A stretch of DNA of 64,000 nucleotides from Marinobacter shengliensis (GCF_003007715.1 NZ_PXNO01000023.1:620001-684000), one strand, 5' to 3'; shown: positions 52,864-63,469, counted from the stretch's first letter. Made by a program: numbers and translations. The notes: generated from the letters alone by a model not told the origin.

Positions 52864-53799
52864 ATGAAAGCTATTTTGGTATTGGGCAAGGCCCAAGAAA
52901 ATTTAGCAAAAAAAATTAAATCAGATAGCAGCGAACCATGTGTCGTTTTTAGTGTCTATGCTACAGACATTGAAGGCGCAATTATTATCGGAAGATTTAA
53001 TTTCATTTTTAACTATTTGAGTATACTAAGAGGTTTGAGAAAGTGTTTTACCGCTCATTTTCTGGAGCTGTATACGCCGCACTTTGTTAATTTTGTCGCC
53101 AATATTTTATATTTCCGTTGTAAAAATGTTCGAGTTTTTTATTTGTACGATGGGATCCTAAATTTTAGGTCTGTGTCTTGGGGGCAGTATAATTTAAAGC
53201 GGGCTATCTTCCTAAACAAGCTGAAATCTATTCTTTATTTCCATAGGTTCAAAAAGGTCGGAAAAGTAATAAATGATAAATCAATTGCTAATTTTAAGAA
53301 CGTAATCGTCCCTTCGAGTATGAGAGAGCAGGGTTTTAGTTTTGATAAGTATACTCTATTTGTTGATGATGACTTGGCTGTAGATGATTATTTAAATTAC
53401 GGCGTTGCAATGATCTTAGAACCTGCCAATTATGCAAATGGAGATTTAGAAGTTCTAACAAAGAAACTCAAAAACTTTTGCTTGGAAAGATCTGTTAGCC
53501 GCGTAATACTGAAAACCCATCCGCGTTGCAAAAAAAGTCTTTTGTCCAATTTTTTTCGAAATAGCTTTGAAGTGGAAAGCTTCGTAGGAGATGTGGATTG
53601 CGCGGAAAATATTTTCGTAAAATATCGCCCAGCTTATGTGTTGGGTGATTATAGTAGCGCCATGTTAAATATAAAGTCTTTGCATTCTTCAGCAGAAATA
53701 TTTAGCTATGGACTGATCAAGAGCGAGGTTCCGACAAACTTAGAAGCCGTCATTGAATTAATGAAGCGGCAAGGGGTGACGTTTTTTGAGAGAACTTGA
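52864..53799 (+). CDS. Polysialyltransferase-like glycosyltransferase candidate
   Basis: A 311-residue protein. ATG 52864 follows CTGGAAATT; an in-frame extension to 52783 lacks sense as a leader. Three short motifs in order, Y95-D-G (VFYLYDGILNF), H219-P (ILKTHPR) and S264-S (GDYSSAML), match the D/E-D/E-G, HP and SS motifs described for bacterial sialyl- and polysialyltransferases of GT-B fold. Because the locus makes CMP-pseudaminic acid, transfer of that sugar is a plausible role. Overall similarity cannot be tested here. It overlaps the next gene by 14 nt. Confidence 0.6.
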   Translation: MKAILVLGKAQENLAKKIKSDSSEPCVVFSVYATDIEGAIIIGRFNFIFNYLSILRGLRKCFTAHFLELYTPHFVNFVANILYFRCKNVRVFYLYDGILNFRSVSWGQYNLKRAIFLNKLKSILYFHRFKKVGKVINDKSIANFKNVIVPSSMREQGFSFDKYTLFVDDDLAVDDYLNYGVAMILEPANYANGDLEVLTKKLKNFCLERSVSRVILKTHPRCKKSLLSNFFRNSFEVESFVGDVDCAENIFVKYRPAYVLGDYSSAMLNIKSLHSSAEIFSYGLIKSEVPTNLEAVIELMKRQGVTFFERT

Positions 53800-55048
53800 A
53801 ATATTGATTTCATGTCTATTTCTTGTGTCATCAATTCTAATGCTCATGCGGCTAAGGGCTTCGTTTTACCTTATTATCTCGTATTATTTGTTGGCTATAC
53901 ACTTGGCCGGAATTTCAGTAATTTACATATCGGCGAATGAAGTATATTTGATTGAGCAGCAAGTTTATTCATTTTATCATAATGGACATGTCTTTCTTTC
54001 CGTAATGATATTTGTTTCCTCTCTGGGAGTGCTCTGCTCGGAGAAAATTGACGTTTCTAGGTATGTGGCTCCGAATGTTGGATTTAATACGTGCCAAGTT
54101 AACAAGCTCGCCCTCTTTTTTTGCTTTTCCTTTGTTGTGCTTCTATATGTAAATATTTTTATCTCCGATACGCCGCCCTTATTATCGAGCGGATATGTTG
54201 ATAGATTTGGATACATGGAAAATACCAAGATTTGGTTCTTTCTTAAGATTTTTGGGGTGGTTTCTATTCACATTCCAATTGTCTTAGGATATCTGCTAGC
54301 CCATTTGAACCGAAAATATCTTGTGGTGATCGTATTTTTGTTCTATGAGTTGTACTTGGTTTTGATTGGTCAAAAGTTTGGCGGTCCGCTATTGGGTATA
54401 ATATTCTTTGCTTTGCCAACACTTTCCCTTAGATATTCAAGCTATTCGCTTGGTCATTTTTTGAAGTCCTATTTTTTGAAAGTAATGCTTGCATTTATTT
54501 TCCTTATGTCGGTAGTTTACTATCATTATTCGAATTATAGTTTGGCTGAGGACTTTGGCGGTCCTTTTGGCTTAATTCTATACAGAGTTTTCGGAATGCA
54601 GGGTCACATGTTTTGGGGGGTTTTAAGTGAAATTTCGTGGATCCATTCCGACCTATTGAATTTTCCACAATTTGTTAATGCAATGCAGAATCTGATGTTG
54701 AAGGTTTCTCCGGTCTTGGCTCCTGAAATGATTGAGCGAGGAGTCAACTTTACCTTCGGGTTTTATGCTGCCATTGCCTACTATTTTTCTATTCTGGCTT
54801 TTTTTATTGCTTTTTTCTCCTTTATGGTTTTTGGGCTTATCTCAAAATTATGGTTTTTTTCGCTTAAGCAAAAAAGGTTAGTCGGTTATTTTTTTGTCAG
54901 TAATGTTTTGGTTATGTTCGCTTCGTTCATTTCTATGGGCTCGCTCGCGTCTATTTTGAACCCAAAATTTTTTGTGTTGATCGTCTTTTTAGGTATGTGG
55001 CCAGTACTGGCGGTGGCATTTAGAAAGATTTTTAAAACAATTCATTAG
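53786..55048 (+). CDS. Wzy-like polysaccharide polymerase candidate
   Basis: A 420-residue polytopic membrane protein with about ten helices and a larger loop in the second half (GGPFGLILYRVFGMQGHMFWG). Start TTG 53786 lies 7 nt after GGGGTGA. Sequence is very AT-rich and poorly conserved, as usual for Wzy. It is the only other polytopic membrane protein in the locus besides the flippase, which supports the polymerase call. It would join repeat units at the periplasmic face. Confidence 0.65.
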   Translation: MRELEILISCLFLVSSILMLMRLRASFYLIISYYLLAIHLAGISVIYISANEVYLIEQQVYSFYHNGHVFLSVMIFVSSLGVLCSEKIDVSRYVAPNVGFNTCQVNKLALFFCFSFVVLLYVNIFISDTPPLLSSGYVDRFGYMENTKIWFFLKIFGVVSIHIPIVLGYLLAHLNRKYLVVIVFLFYELYLVLIGQKFGGPLLGIIFFALPTLSLRYSSYSLGHFLKSYFLKVMLAFIFLMSVVYYHYSNYSLAEDFGGPFGLILYRVFGMQGHMFWGVLSEISWIHSDLLNFPQFVNAMQNLMLKVSPVLAPEMIERGVNFTFGFYAAIAYYFSILAFFIAFFSFMVFGLISKLWFFSLKQKRLVGYFFVSNVLVMFASFISMGSLASILNPKFFVLIVFLGMWPVLAVAFRKIFKTIH

Positions 55049-55091
55049 AATTTCGTGGTTCATTCGAAATCGCGATCTTGGAGGTGGCATT

Positions 55092-56111
55092 TTGGATTGC
55101 TGTGTTGTGTTTGGAGGTTCGGGGTTCATTGGTCTTTTTTTCTCTAAATTCATCCTCGAAAATGATGCGATAAGTAAGGTTTACGTGCTCGATAATGAAC
55201 GCCCAGATCAAAAATTTAGTGCTTATAGGAGAAATTTATTTGAGAAGGAATCCCGCATTGAGTACGTCTACGCAGATGTTCGGAAAAACATACAGTGGAG
55301 ACCTGATGAAAGAGTGGTGTTGATTGCTAATTTCGCTGCAATTCATCGTGAGCCCGGTCATCAAGATTACGAGTATTTCCAAACTAATCTGCTTGGTGCG
55401 GAAAATATATGTGAGTTTGCAGAACAGGTTGAATGTAATAATTTGATCTTTAGCAGCTCCATTTCACCATACGGCCCGGGTGAGGAAGAAAAAACGGAGC
55501 AATCTTTACCTGTGCCCGTGACACATTATGGCGCCTCAAAACTAGTAGCAGAAAAGATTCATCTTATTTGGCAAGCTAAAGCTGATCTTGATCGAAAATT
55601 GGTCATCGTCCGGCCGGGGGTGGTTTTTGGCCCAGGTGAAGGGGGCAACGTTTCACGTCTCATAAAAGCGGTTTTGGGGCGATACTTTTTTTATATGGCG
55701 AATCAAAATACGCGAAAGGCCGGGACGTACGTTAAAGAGCTTTGTAGTGCCATTATTTGGGTACTCGATAACCAAGATAAACATGGTGAGCGTGTCAGCA
55801 CTTTTAACATGAGTATGAACCCTGGTCCATCGATTAAAGAGTATGTTGATACTATTTGTGCGGTTGCTGGTGTAGAGCGATGGGTTCCTGCTGTCCCCTA
55901 TAAACCTCTTTTATTTTTTTCCTATTTAATTGAGTTTCTGGCCAAGCCTTTTAGGATTAATCACCCCTTTAGCCCAGTTCGTATTAGAAAGCTTATTCGC
56001 TCAAATAATGTTGCTCCTAGGTACCTGGTGGATAAGGGATACCCATATAATTATACACTGCGCACCGCATTTGAAGATTGGAAGAAAGAATGCTCTGAGG
56101 AATGGGACTAA
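55092..56111 (+). CDS. NAD-dependent epimerase/dehydratase (SDR)
   Basis: A 339-residue extended SDR. The start is TTG 55092, 5 nt after a strong GGAGGTGG. The nucleotide-binding motif is FGGSGFIG, with the catalytic Ser in SSSISPYG and the Tyr-Lys pair in HYGASK. RPGVVFGPGEGG fits sugar-nucleotide-modifying members. It lies between the polymerase candidate and a glycosyltransferase and likely makes or tailors a further sugar nucleotide; the substrate is unknown. Confidence 0.75.
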   Translation: MDCCVVFGGSGFIGLFFSKFILENDAISKVYVLDNERPDQKFSAYRRNLFEKESRIEYVYADVRKNIQWRPDERVVLIANFAAIHREPGHQDYEYFQTNLLGAENICEFAEQVECNNLIFSSSISPYGPGEEEKTEQSLPVPVTHYGASKLVAEKIHLIWQAKADLDRKLVIVRPGVVFGPGEGGNVSRLIKAVLGRYFFYMANQNTRKAGTYVKELCSAIIWVLDNQDKHGERVSTFNMSMNPGPSIKEYVDTICAVAGVERWVPAVPYKPLLFFSYLIEFLAKPFRINHPFSPVRIRKLIRSNNVAPRYLVDKGYPYNYTLRTAFEDWKKECSEEWD

Positions 56112-56117
56112 AATTCT

Positions 56118-57086
56118 ATGATTGATAATGTATCTAAAGCACTGCGCGTCGCTTGTATTGTTCCTACATATAATGGTAGGGAAGACTTTAAGCGCTTGTT
56201 TGATAGTTTGAGCCTGCAGACTGAATGTTTCGATCTTCTGGTAGTTGACTCTAGTTCGACTGATGGAACTAGTGAATTTGCTGAAGCACTGAGGTCTCAA
56301 GGAGAGATTAAGCACCTTCTGATAATTCCTGGTGCTGAATTCAACCATGGGGGAACCCGTCAAAAAATGGTTGATGACTTTCCAGAGTATGATGTATACG
56401 TTTTTCTTACCCAAGATGCTTATTTAGAGGATAAAGACGCCCTAAAAAGAATACTTTCAGCGTTTAGCGATCCGTTGGTTGCAGCCGTCTGCGGCCGACA
56501 ACTGCCGCATCACGATGCAAGTCCATTGGCCGAGCATGCGAGGCTGTTTAACTATCCCTCAGTGACGCAGGTTAAATCCAAGGCGGATATTCGACGTCTT
56601 GGTATTAAGGCAGCATTTATGTCCAATTCCTTTGCTGCATATAGAGGAGACTTGTTACGAGCAGTCGGAGGGTTCCCAAAACACGTCATATTTGCGGAAG
56701 ATATGTTTGTTGCAGCGAAGATGCTTCTAGAAGGATTTAAAGTGGTATACGCGGGAGATGCATGCTGCCGTCATTCTCACAATTATACAGCTCTTGAAGA
56801 ATTCCGCCGATATTTCGATATGGGAGTTTTTCATGCACGCGAGCCTTGGATTCGTGAAGAATTTGGCGGCGCTGGTGGCGAGGGAGTCAAATTTGCGAAG
56901 TCTGAGTTAAGGTTTCTGGGGGTGTCGAAAATCTATTTATGGCCGGCAGCATTAATTCGGAATTTACTAAAACTTTTTGCCTATAAGTTTGGGCAGCATG
57001 AAGATAAGTTCCCAATAGCTATTAAGAGGAGAATAGGGATGTACAAAGGGTATTGGAATGGTCCCTTTGCGGAGAAGAAAGGATGA
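56118..57086 (+). CDS. Family 2 glycosyltransferase, rhamnosyltransferase-like
   Basis: A 322-residue GT-A enzyme. [21 protein letters not shown] starts the nucleotide-binding fold, then [10 protein letters not shown] and the EFNHGGTR segment often seen in rhamnosyltransferases of the RfbF/WbbL group. TQDAYLED takes the DxD position. It ends 4 nt inside the rmlB gene. The neighbouring complete rml set supports dTDP-L-rhamnose as the donor, though this is inference. Confidence 0.78.
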   Translation: MIDNVSKALRVACIVPTYNGREDFKRLFDSLSLQTECFDLLVVDSSSTDGTSEFAEALRSQGEIKHLLIIPGAEFNHGGTRQKMVDDFPEYDVYVFLTQDAYLEDKDALKRILSAFSDPLVAAVCGRQLPHHDASPLAEHARLFNYPSVTQVKSKADIRRLGIKAAFMSNSFAAYRGDLLRAVGGFPKHVIFAEDMFVAAKMLLEGFKVVYAGDACCRHSHNYTALEEFRRYFDMGVFHAREPWIREEFGGAGGEGVKFAKSELRFLGVSKIYLWPAALIRNLLKLFAYKFGQHEDKFPIAIKRRIGMYKGYWNGPFAEKKG

Positions 57087-58174
57087 GAGTTTTAGTTACA
57101 GGGGGTTCAGGCTTTATCGGTTCAGCGGTAATACGGTACTTAAATCAATACACGCAATTCAAATTTGCTAATCTTGATAAGCTTACCTATGCAGGTAACT
57201 CAGAGTCCTTGAGCGGTGTTTACTCTTCGTCACGCTACTACTTTTATAAAGCTGATATATGCAATTCCGAGTTTCTCGAGCACGTTTTGCGCGAATTCCG
57301 TCCAACTCATGTTATGCATTTGGCAGCTGAGAGTCATGTTGACCGCTCTATTGATGGTCCCTCTGATTTTATCCAAACTAACATAATCGGTACATTCACG
57401 TTACTCGAGGCCGCTCGTCGTTATTGGCTAACCCTTGGCGAACCTGAAAAGACAGACTTTCGTTTCCATCATATCTCTACAGACGAAGTATATGGAGATC
57501 TGGTTGGTTCGAAGGATTTATTCAGCGAAAAAACGGCGTATGCGCCAAGTTCCCCTTACTCTGCCTCTAAAGCTAGCTCGGATCACTTGGTTAGAGCGTG
57601 GCACAGAACCTACGGTTTGCCAGTTGTGATTACTAATTGCTCTAACAACTATGGACCTTACCACTTTCCGGAAAAGCTTATTCCGCACATGATTTTAAAT
57701 GCTTTGTCCGGTCGGCCGCTGCCGGTTTATGGGGATGGCTCGCAGGTTCGAGATTGGCTCTATGTTGAAGACCACGCTAGGGCCTTGGTTAAAGTTGCCT
57801 CTGAAGGCCGGGTTGGCGAGACATATAATATCGGCGGCCATAACGAAAAGAGAAATTTGGAAGTTGTGGAAACCATTTGTGATTTGTTGCAGGAAATGGC
57901 TCCTCCGGGTAGCTACCAGCACCTTAAGTGGCGTCCCACGTCTCAGGTGGCCCATTACAGGAATTTGATTACCTTCGTGGAGGACAGGCCCGGGCACGAT
58001 GCGCGGTATGCAATTGATGCCAGTAAAATCCAGCGGGAACTCGGTTGGGTGCCGGAAGAATCTTTTGAAACCGGTATTCGAAAAACGGTGCAGTGGTATC
58101 TGGATAACCCGGATTGGTGGCAGAGGGTATTGAGTGGTGAGTATCAACTAGGACGTCTGGGAGAGAAAGCATGA
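57083..58174 (+). CDS. rmlB: dTDP-glucose 4,6-dehydratase RmlB
   Basis: A 363-residue SDR with start ATG 57083 behind AAGAAAGG; the frame is open further upstream inside the glycosyltransferase gene. Motifs: [48 protein letters not shown] and [15 protein letters not shown]. These are diagnostic for RmlB. It makes dTDP-4-keto-6-deoxyglucose, step two of dTDP-L-rhamnose synthesis. It overlaps rmlA by 4 nt. Confidence 0.95.
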   Translation: MRVLVTGGSGFIGSAVIRYLNQYTQFKFANLDKLTYAGNSESLSGVYSSSRYYFYKADICNSEFLEHVLREFRPTHVMHLAAESHVDRSIDGPSDFIQTNIIGTFTLLEAARRYWLTLGEPEKTDFRFHHISTDEVYGDLVGSKDLFSEKTAYAPSSPYSASKASSDHLVRAWHRTYGLPVVITNCSNNYGPYHFPEKLIPHMILNALSGRPLPVYGDGSQVRDWLYVEDHARALVKVASEGRVGETYNIGGHNEKRNLEVVETICDLLQEMAPPGSYQHLKWRPTSQVAHYRNLITFVEDRPGHDARYAIDASKIQRELGWVPEESFETGIRKTVQWYLDNPDWWQRVLSGEYQLGRLGEKA

Positions 58175-59043
58175 AAGGGATAGTTCTAGCAGGCGGTTCA
58201 GGCTCTCGGTTGCACCCCATTACTCGCGGTGTTTCGAAACAACTGCTTCCGGTTTACGACAAGCCCATGATCTATTATCCGCTATCGGTTTTGATGCTGG
58301 CGGGAATTCGAGAAATCCTGGTCATTTCTACTCCTGAGGATCTGCCCAATTTTTCCAAGCTGTTGGGTGATGGCTCTGAGTTCGGTATTTCCCTGAGTTA
58401 CGCCGAACAGTCGTCTCCTGACGGGCTCGCTCAGGCATTTGTTATAGCCGAGGAGTTTATAGGCAATGACAGTGTTTGTTTGATCCTTGGCGACAATATT
58501 TTTCATGGGTTTGGTTTCAGTCACATGTTGCGTGAGGCGGCAAGTCGCGAATCCGGAGCTACGGTATTCGGTTACCATGTAACTGATCCTGAACGCTTCG
58601 GGGTAGTGGAGTTTGATGACAGTGGTACGGCATTGTCGATTGAGGAAAAGCCACAGCGGCCAAAGTCGAATTACGCGGTTACAGGTCTCTATTTTTACGA
58701 TAACGATGTTGTAGCTATTGCCAAGCAAGTACGTCCTTCCAGTCGTGGTGAGTTTGAGATCACCGATGTAAATAATGTATATCTCGAGCGCGGAGATTTG
58801 AATGTGAGCGTGCTTGGTCGCGGCTTCGCCTGGCTGGATACTGGCACCCATGATTCTCTAATGGAGGCGGGCCATTTTGTGCAGACAGTTGAACACCGTC
58901 AGGGGCTGAAGATTGCGTGCCTGGAGGAAATTGCGTTTCGCAACGGCTGGCTGCCTAAGAGTTGGCTTGCTCAGCAAGGACACAGATTGGCCAAAACTGG
59001 TTACGGACAGTATCTCTTGAGGTTGGCAGAGGAGCGAATATGA
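58171..59043 (+). CDS. rmlA: Glucose-1-phosphate thymidylyltransferase RmlA
   Basis: A 290-residue nucleotidyltransferase: [44 protein letters not shown] and [12 protein letters not shown] are standard RmlA signatures. It makes dTDP-glucose from dTTP and glucose-1-phosphate and is usually feedback-inhibited by dTDP-L-rhamnose. Start and stop overlap rmlB and rmlC by 4 nt each. Confidence 0.95.
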   Translation: MKGIVLAGGSGSRLHPITRGVSKQLLPVYDKPMIYYPLSVLMLAGIREILVISTPEDLPNFSKLLGDGSEFGISLSYAEQSSPDGLAQAFVIAEEFIGNDSVCLILGDNIFHGFGFSHMLREAASRESGATVFGYHVTDPERFGVVEFDDSGTALSIEEKPQRPKSNYAVTGLYFYDNDVVAIAKQVRPSSRGEFEITDVNNVYLERGDLNVSVLGRGFAWLDTGTHDSLMEAGHFVQTVEHRQGLKIACLEEIAFRNGWLPKSWLAQQGHRLAKTGYGQYLLRLAEERI

Positions 59044-59582
59044 AAGTTATTCCCACAAGCCTGAAGGACTGTGTGGTGATAGAGCCCCGGGTGTTTGGAG
59101 ACCATCGGGGCTTTTTTCTTGAGACTTTTCAGGCGGAGCGATACGCCAAGGAGGCAAATATCAGTTTGCCGTTTGTGCAAGATAATCACTCCCGATCTGG
59201 TAAGGGCGTTTTACGTGGCTTGCACTTTCAAATCACGAAGCCTCAGGGAAAGCTGGTGAGGGTGGTGAGTGGTGAAGTATTTGATGTCGCAGTAGACCTT
59301 CGCCGTGATTCGCCCACCTTTGGCCAGTGGGAAGGTGTTTATCTGAGTGGTGATAACAAGCGCCAGTTCTGGGTGCCTCCTGGCTTCGCCCATGGCTTTA
59401 TTGTTGTCAGTGAGATTGCAGACTTTGAGTACAAATGCACCGATTACTATGACCCGACAGATGAAGGCGCGATTGCATGGGATGATCCAGATATAGGGAT
59501 AAAATGGCCTATGGATCTTGAGCTCAAGCTATCTGAGAAAGATGCGAAGGCCCCTAGTTTTCGGGAGTTTTGTAGTTCATGA
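59040..59582 (+). CDS. rmlC: dTDP-4-dehydrorhamnose 3,5-epimerase RmlC
   Basis: A 180-residue cupin-fold epimerase. ATG 59040 follows AGGAGCG; the longer open frame lies within rmlA. Motifs: [47 protein letters not shown] and [11 protein letters not shown], which include the catalytic His of RGLHFQ. It performs step three of dTDP-L-rhamnose synthesis. It overlaps rmlD by 4 nt. Confidence 0.95.
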   Translation: MKVIPTSLKDCVVIEPRVFGDHRGFFLETFQAERYAKEANISLPFVQDNHSRSGKGVLRGLHFQITKPQGKLVRVVSGEVFDVAVDLRRDSPTFGQWEGVYLSGDNKRQFWVPPGFAHGFIVVSEIADFEYKCTDYYDPTDEGAIAWDDPDIGIKWPMDLELKLSEKDAKAPSFREFCSS

Positions 59583-60463
59583 GAGTTTTGATAACGGGTG
59601 CGTGCGGGCAGTTGGGAAAGTGTTTGCAAGATAGTTTTAAAGAATCTGGCCATGAGGTTATTGCCGCAGGCCGAAGTGATCTCGATATTACAAATTCCGA
59701 TTTAGTTGAGAGCTTTGTTCTTGCTCATGAGCCCGACGCAATAATTAACGCTGCGGCTTATACTTCGGTTGATAAAGCGGAAGTAGAACCGGATCTAGCG
59801 TTCAAAGTGAACGCAGAGGCTGTCGCTAATTTAGCTTCGGCGGTCAATAAGATTGGCGCTTTTCTGATTCATGTGTCCACGGATTATGTATTCGATGGCG
59901 CATCAACTCGCCCCTATCGAGAGATTGATTCCGTCAATCCGATGGGCGTTTATGGAAAATCCAAGTTGGCCGGTGAGAAAGAAGCGGAGAAGGCGAAGCG
60001 CTATGTCATCGTCCGCGCAGCTTGGATTTTTAGTGAGTACGGTAGTAATTTCCTGAAGACAATGGTGAGGCTAGGGAATGAGCGCGACAGTCTGGCAATT
60101 GTGAAAGATCAGATCGGAACGCCTACCTATGCCGGGGATCTGGCCGCGGCGTTGCGGGCTGTCGCGGAAAACCCACCTCTGAGCGGCACTTACCATTTTT
60201 CTGGAGGTAAACACTGCAGTTGGTATGAGTTTGCCCGGAAAATTTTCGAGACCTGCGTTGATCTAAAGGCTGACTTTCAGATCCCAGTGTTAGACCCAAT
60301 ACCCACCTCTGATTTCCCAACGCCTGCAAAGCGTCCCGCTTTTTCTGTTCTCGATGGAGGGCTGCTTGAGGCGAGGGTGGGAATTCGAGAAGGAAGCTGG
60401 TGCGGCGCTCTAAGAGCTGTTTGTAGCAAAGTACTTCAGACGGACGACTCCGCGGTGCAATAA
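59579..60463 (+). CDS. rmlD: dTDP-4-dehydrorhamnose reductase RmlD
   Basis: A 294-residue SDR: LITGACGQLGKCL, NAAAYTSVDKAE, STDYVFDGASTRPY and the YGKSKLAGE catalytic motif. It completes dTDP-L-rhamnose. An intrinsic terminator follows 100 nt later, closing the rhamnose part of the locus, although the next gene starts soon after it. Confidence 0.94.
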   Translation: MRVLITGACGQLGKCLQDSFKESGHEVIAAGRSDLDITNSDLVESFVLAHEPDAIINAAAYTSVDKAEVEPDLAFKVNAEAVANLASAVNKIGAFLIHVSTDYVFDGASTRPYREIDSVNPMGVYGKSKLAGEKEAEKAKRYVIVRAAWIFSEYGSNFLKTMVRLGNERDSLAIVKDQIGTPTYAGDLAAALRAVAENPPLSGTYHFSGGKHCSWYEFARKIFETCVDLKADFQIPVLDPIPTSDFPTPAKRPAFSVLDGGLLEARVGIREGSWCGALRAVCSKVLQTDDSAVQ

Positions 60464-60566
60464 CATTGCAGTGCGTGAGAGGCGAACCTGTCCAAAGGTG
60501 ACGTTACGTGATGGTTACTGAAATAATCAGGCGCTTGGCGTAAACTTGCGCCAATCTCCGAGCAAG

Positions 60567-60610
60567 CGGGCTTTCGTGCGGAGCGAAGGCCCGTTTCTGT
60601 TTTGTTGTTT
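60567..60610 (+). terminator. Intrinsic terminator between rmlD and gmd
   Basis: A 10-bp stem (CGGGCTTTCG / CGAAGGCCCG, one G-T pair) with a 7-nt loop is followed by TTTCTGTTTTGTTGTTTG. A second small hairpin TTGGCG / CGCCAA lies just upstream (about 60536-60555). Only 22 nt separate the T-tract from the gmd start, so RfaH-type readthrough is expected to matter here. Confidence 0.75.
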
Positions 60611-60632
60611 GTAAAATTTCTAGGGTCGCACA

Positions 60633-61751
60633 ATGAAGAAGGCGTTGATTACCGGTGTTACCGGCCAGGATGGTTCCTACCTCGCAGAGTTTTTGCTGGA
60701 AAAGGGCTACGAGGTTCACGGTATCAAGCGCAGGGCCTCGTTGTTTAATACCCAGCGTGTAGACCATATCTATCAAGATCCCCACACTGATAATCAACGA
60801 TTTGTGTTGCATTACGGTGACCTGACGGATTCTTCCAACCTCACGAGGATTTTGCAGGAAGTCCAGCCAGACGAGGTGTATAACCTGGGGGCGCAGTCCC
60901 ACGTGGCGGTAAGTTTTGAGTCGCCGGAATACACCGCAGATGTGGATGCCATGGGTACCTTGCGCCTGTTAGAGGCAATTCGTTTGCTGGGGTTGGAGAA
61001 GAAAACTCGCTTTTATCAGGCTTCCACCTCTGAGCTTTACGGCCTGGTGCAGGAAATTCCCCAAAAAGAAACCACACCGTTCTATCCCCGCTCCCCCTAT
61101 GCCGTTGCCAAACTCTACGCCTATTGGATTACCGTGAATTATCGGGAAGCCTACGGTATGTACGCCTGTAATGGCGTACTGTTTAATCATGAATCACCGC
61201 GGCGCGGTGAAACCTTTGTTACCCGGAAGATCACCCGCGGCCTGGCCAATATTGCCCAGGGGCTGGAGAGCTGCTTGTACATGGGTAATCTGGATGCGCT
61301 TCGGGATTGGGGGCATGCAAAGGATTACGTGCGCATGCAGTGGATGATGCTGCAGCAGGATCAGCCGGAAGATTTTGTTATCGCGACCGGCGTTCAGTAT
61401 TCGGTTCGGGAGTTTATCCAGTGGTCTGCGGCTGAGTTGGGTATTGACCTTCGTTTTGACGGTGAAGGCGTAGAGGAAACAGCAACGGTTGTGTCTGTCT
61501 CCGGTGATTCTGCGCCGGCGGTTAACCCAGGAGACGTAGTGGTTCGGGTAGACCCCCGTTATTTCCGCCCCGCTGAGGTGGAAACCTTGCTTGGGGATCC
61601 AACCAAGGCGAAGGAAACGCTTGGCTGGGTGCCAGAGATCACGGTTCAGGAGATGTGTGCCGAGATGGTTCAGGAGGACCTGCAAGCGGCTAGGCGCCAC
61701 GCACTGCTCAAGGCCCATGGCCATGACGTGCCGGTATCGGTGGAGAACTGA
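60633..61751 (+). CDS. gmd: GDP-mannose 4,6-dehydratase
   Basis: A 372-residue [55 protein letters not shown] and [10 protein letters not shown] are diagnostic for GMD. It makes GDP-4-keto-6-deoxy-D-mannose, the precursor of GDP-L-fucose. GC content returns to the upstream level, unlike the AT-rich island. No clear promoter lies between the terminator and the start. Fcl begins 1 nt after its stop. Confidence 0.96.
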   Translation: MKKALITGVTGQDGSYLAEFLLEKGYEVHGIKRRASLFNTQRVDHIYQDPHTDNQRFVLHYGDLTDSSNLTRILQEVQPDEVYNLGAQSHVAVSFESPEYTADVDAMGTLRLLEAIRLLGLEKKTRFYQASTSELYGLVQEIPQKETTPFYPRSPYAVAKLYAYWITVNYREAYGMYACNGVLFNHESPRRGETFVTRKITRGLANIAQGLESCLYMGNLDALRDWGHAKDYVRMQWMMLQQDQPEDFVIATGVQYSVREFIQWSAAELGIDLRFDGEGVEETATVVSVSGDSAPAVNPGDVVVRVDPRYFRPAEVETLLGDPTKAKETLGWVPEITVQEMCAEMVQEDLQAARRHALLKAHGHDVPVSVEN

Positions 61752-61752
61752 G

Positions 61753-62712
61753 ATGTCTGAACTGCGTAATCAGAGGGTATTTGTAGCTGGGCATCGGGGT
61801 ATGGTGGGTTCTGCCGTTGTGCGTCGCCTTGAGTCGTTGGGCTATACGGATATTCTTACCGCCAGCCGTGATCAACTGAATCTGCTTGATCAGGCGGCCG
61901 TGCAGGCCTGGTTTGCCGAGCATCAGCCAGAGCAGGTTTACATTGCCGCTGCCAAGGTTGGGGGTATTCACGCAAACAACACTTACCCGGCGGAATTCAT
62001 CTATGAAAACCTGATGATTGAAGCCAATCTTATTAACGCAGCTCACCAGGCGGGTGTGCAGAAGGTGTTGTTTCTGGGCTCATCCTGCATCTACCCAAAG
62101 TTTGCGGAGCAACCGATGCGTGAGGACGCGCTGCTGACGGGCGTTCTTGAGCCCACCAACGAGCCCTATGCGATTGCTAAAATTGCCGGCATCAAGCTGT
62201 GCGAGAGTTACAACCGGCAATACGGCCGGGACTACCGCAGCGTAATGCCCACCAACTTGTATGGCCCGAATGATAACTTTCACCCGGAGAACAGCCATGT
62301 GATCCCGGCTTTGTTGCGGCGCTTTCATGAAGCAGTGAAAGCGGGCGATGAGGAAGTGGTTATCTGGGGCAGCGGCAAACCTATGCGTGAGTTCTTGCAT
62401 GTGGATGACATGGCTGCGGCCAGTGTGCACGTGATGGAGCTGGACTACGAAACCTACACCAGCAACACCGAGCCAATGCTTTCACACATCAATGTGGGCA
62501 CCGGTGTGGATTGCACCATCCGGGAACTGGCAGAGACGGTTGCCAGGGTAACCGGATTCTCGGGAAGGCTTGTGTTTGATAGCAGCAAGCCGGATGGTAC
62601 GCCGAGAAAGTTAATGGATGTGAGCCGGTTGAAGGCGTTGGGGTGGAGGGCAAGCATCGAGCTGGAGGATGGGTTGCGAAGCGCTTACAAGTGGTACCGT
62701 GAAAATGTCTAG
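61753..62712 (+). CDS. fcl: GDP-L-fucose synthase
   Basis: A 319-residue SDR with start ATG 61753 just after the gmd stop; the open frame reaching back to 61591 lies within gmd. Motifs: [45 protein letters not shown] and the YAIAKIAG catalytic pair. It epimerises and reduces the Gmd product to GDP-L-fucose. It overlaps the next gene by 8 nt. Confidence 0.96.
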   Translation: MSELRNQRVFVAGHRGMVGSAVVRRLESLGYTDILTASRDQLNLLDQAAVQAWFAEHQPEQVYIAAAKVGGIHANNTYPAEFIYENLMIEANLINAAHQAGVQKVLFLGSSCIYPKFAEQPMREDALLTGVLEPTNEPYAIAKIAGIKLCESYNRQYGRDYRSVMPTNLYGPNDNFHPENSHVIPALLRRFHEAVKAGDEEVVIWGSGKPMREFLHVDDMAAASVHVMELDYETYTSNTEPMLSHINVGTGVDCTIRELAETVARVTGFSGRLVFDSSKPDGTPRKLMDVSRLKALGWRASIELEDGLRSAYKWYRENV

Positions 62713-63469
62713 AGCGGATCAGGGTTTTAAGTCGGGTGACATAGAGGCAATCAGTCTGGTTGCGATTTTTCAGGCGTTCTTTCTTTGGAAGTATTTGTTT
62801 CTGTCTAGCTTTCTGTTGCCGTTGGTGGCAGGAGGTTTGCTTGTAGGTTTGAGCGAGGAAAAATTCAGTTACCTAACACTGATAAAGCCTGCAATGGTGT
62901 CGCAGGCTAGACCGGTTGAGCCGCTTCAGGCATCGATAATGCGCCTGGAGCGAGATCATATTCCTGATGCGATTGCTGCGCTCGAGGGTTCGCGCGGAGA
63001 GAAACTGAAAGTGTCGGTGTACGGCGTTGGCTCGGATGATCTGATTGCGTTATCAACTACTGTTCCCAGGTCGGGTGAAGTTCTTGTTCGTGAAGTTCAT
63101 GAGACGGCTGTTTCCGGTTTGATCAGCGATCACTTGAAGGCACTGCAACGGGTTGAGGAAAGGTTAGATCTCCAAATTGAAGCAGTGGAGCAGGGCATAA
63201 AGGAGACTCCTGGTGGTTCCGGAGGTGATGCGGTGCTGGCCTCCCTCATTGAGCGGCGTTCGATGCTTCTTGAGCAGGTGCAATCGCTGGACGAAGCAAC
63301 GGTCCTGACGTTGGCGAGGCCTGGAACGGAGCCGGAGGGCCTGCCTAAAATTATAAAATTTGCAGTGATTGTTCTGGCCTCCCTATTGGCTGCGATGATC
63401 TTGACGTTGTTTGTGGACTTTCTGGCGCGAGTCAGGCGCGAAATGGATGCGGTAGGTTGCAATGAGTAA
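62705..63469 (+). CDS. Short Wzz-like membrane protein
   Basis: A 254-residue protein with start ATG 62705 overlapping the fcl stop; the upstream open frame lies within fcl. Two membrane helices ([28 protein letters not shown] as one region, and [22 protein letters not shown]) bracket a periplasmic, partly coiled-coil domain ([37 protein letters not shown]). The proline-rich entry to the second helix ([13 protein letters not shown]) resembles Wzz proteins. It is shorter and divergent. It may be a second chain-length regulator, or a protein that works with the next gene, which it overlaps. Confidence 0.6.
   Translation: MSRADQGFKSGDIEAISLVAIFQAFFLWKYLFLSSFLLPLVAGGLLVGLSEEKFSYLTLIKPAMVSQARPVEPLQASIMRLERDHIPDAIAALEGSRGEKLKVSVYGVGSDDLIALSTTVPRSGEVLVREVHETAVSGLISDHLKALQRVEERLDLQIEAVEQGIKETPGGSGGDAVLASLIERRSMLLEQVQSLDEATVLTLARPGTEPEGLPKIIKFAVIVLASLLAAMILTLFVDFLARVRREMDAVGCNE

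Larger units (their letters stand above)
52589..57082. other. AT-rich island within the polysaccharide locus
   Basis: From about 52.6 kb the composition shifts to clearly AT-rich (long runs such as those in 53.1-55.0 kb) and rises again in rmlB. Three of the five start sites in and just before this stretch are TTG. Such islands hold the glycan-specific polymerase and transferases and are often exchanged between strains. The 275 nt before 52864 hold no gene or clear promoter that I can support. Confidence 0.6.

Noticed and set aside
61591..61752. 54-codon N-terminal extension of the GDP-fucose synthase
   Set aside because: It lies entirely within gmd in another frame; the family starts at the [13 protein letters not shown] segment, with ATG 61753 directly after the gmd stop.
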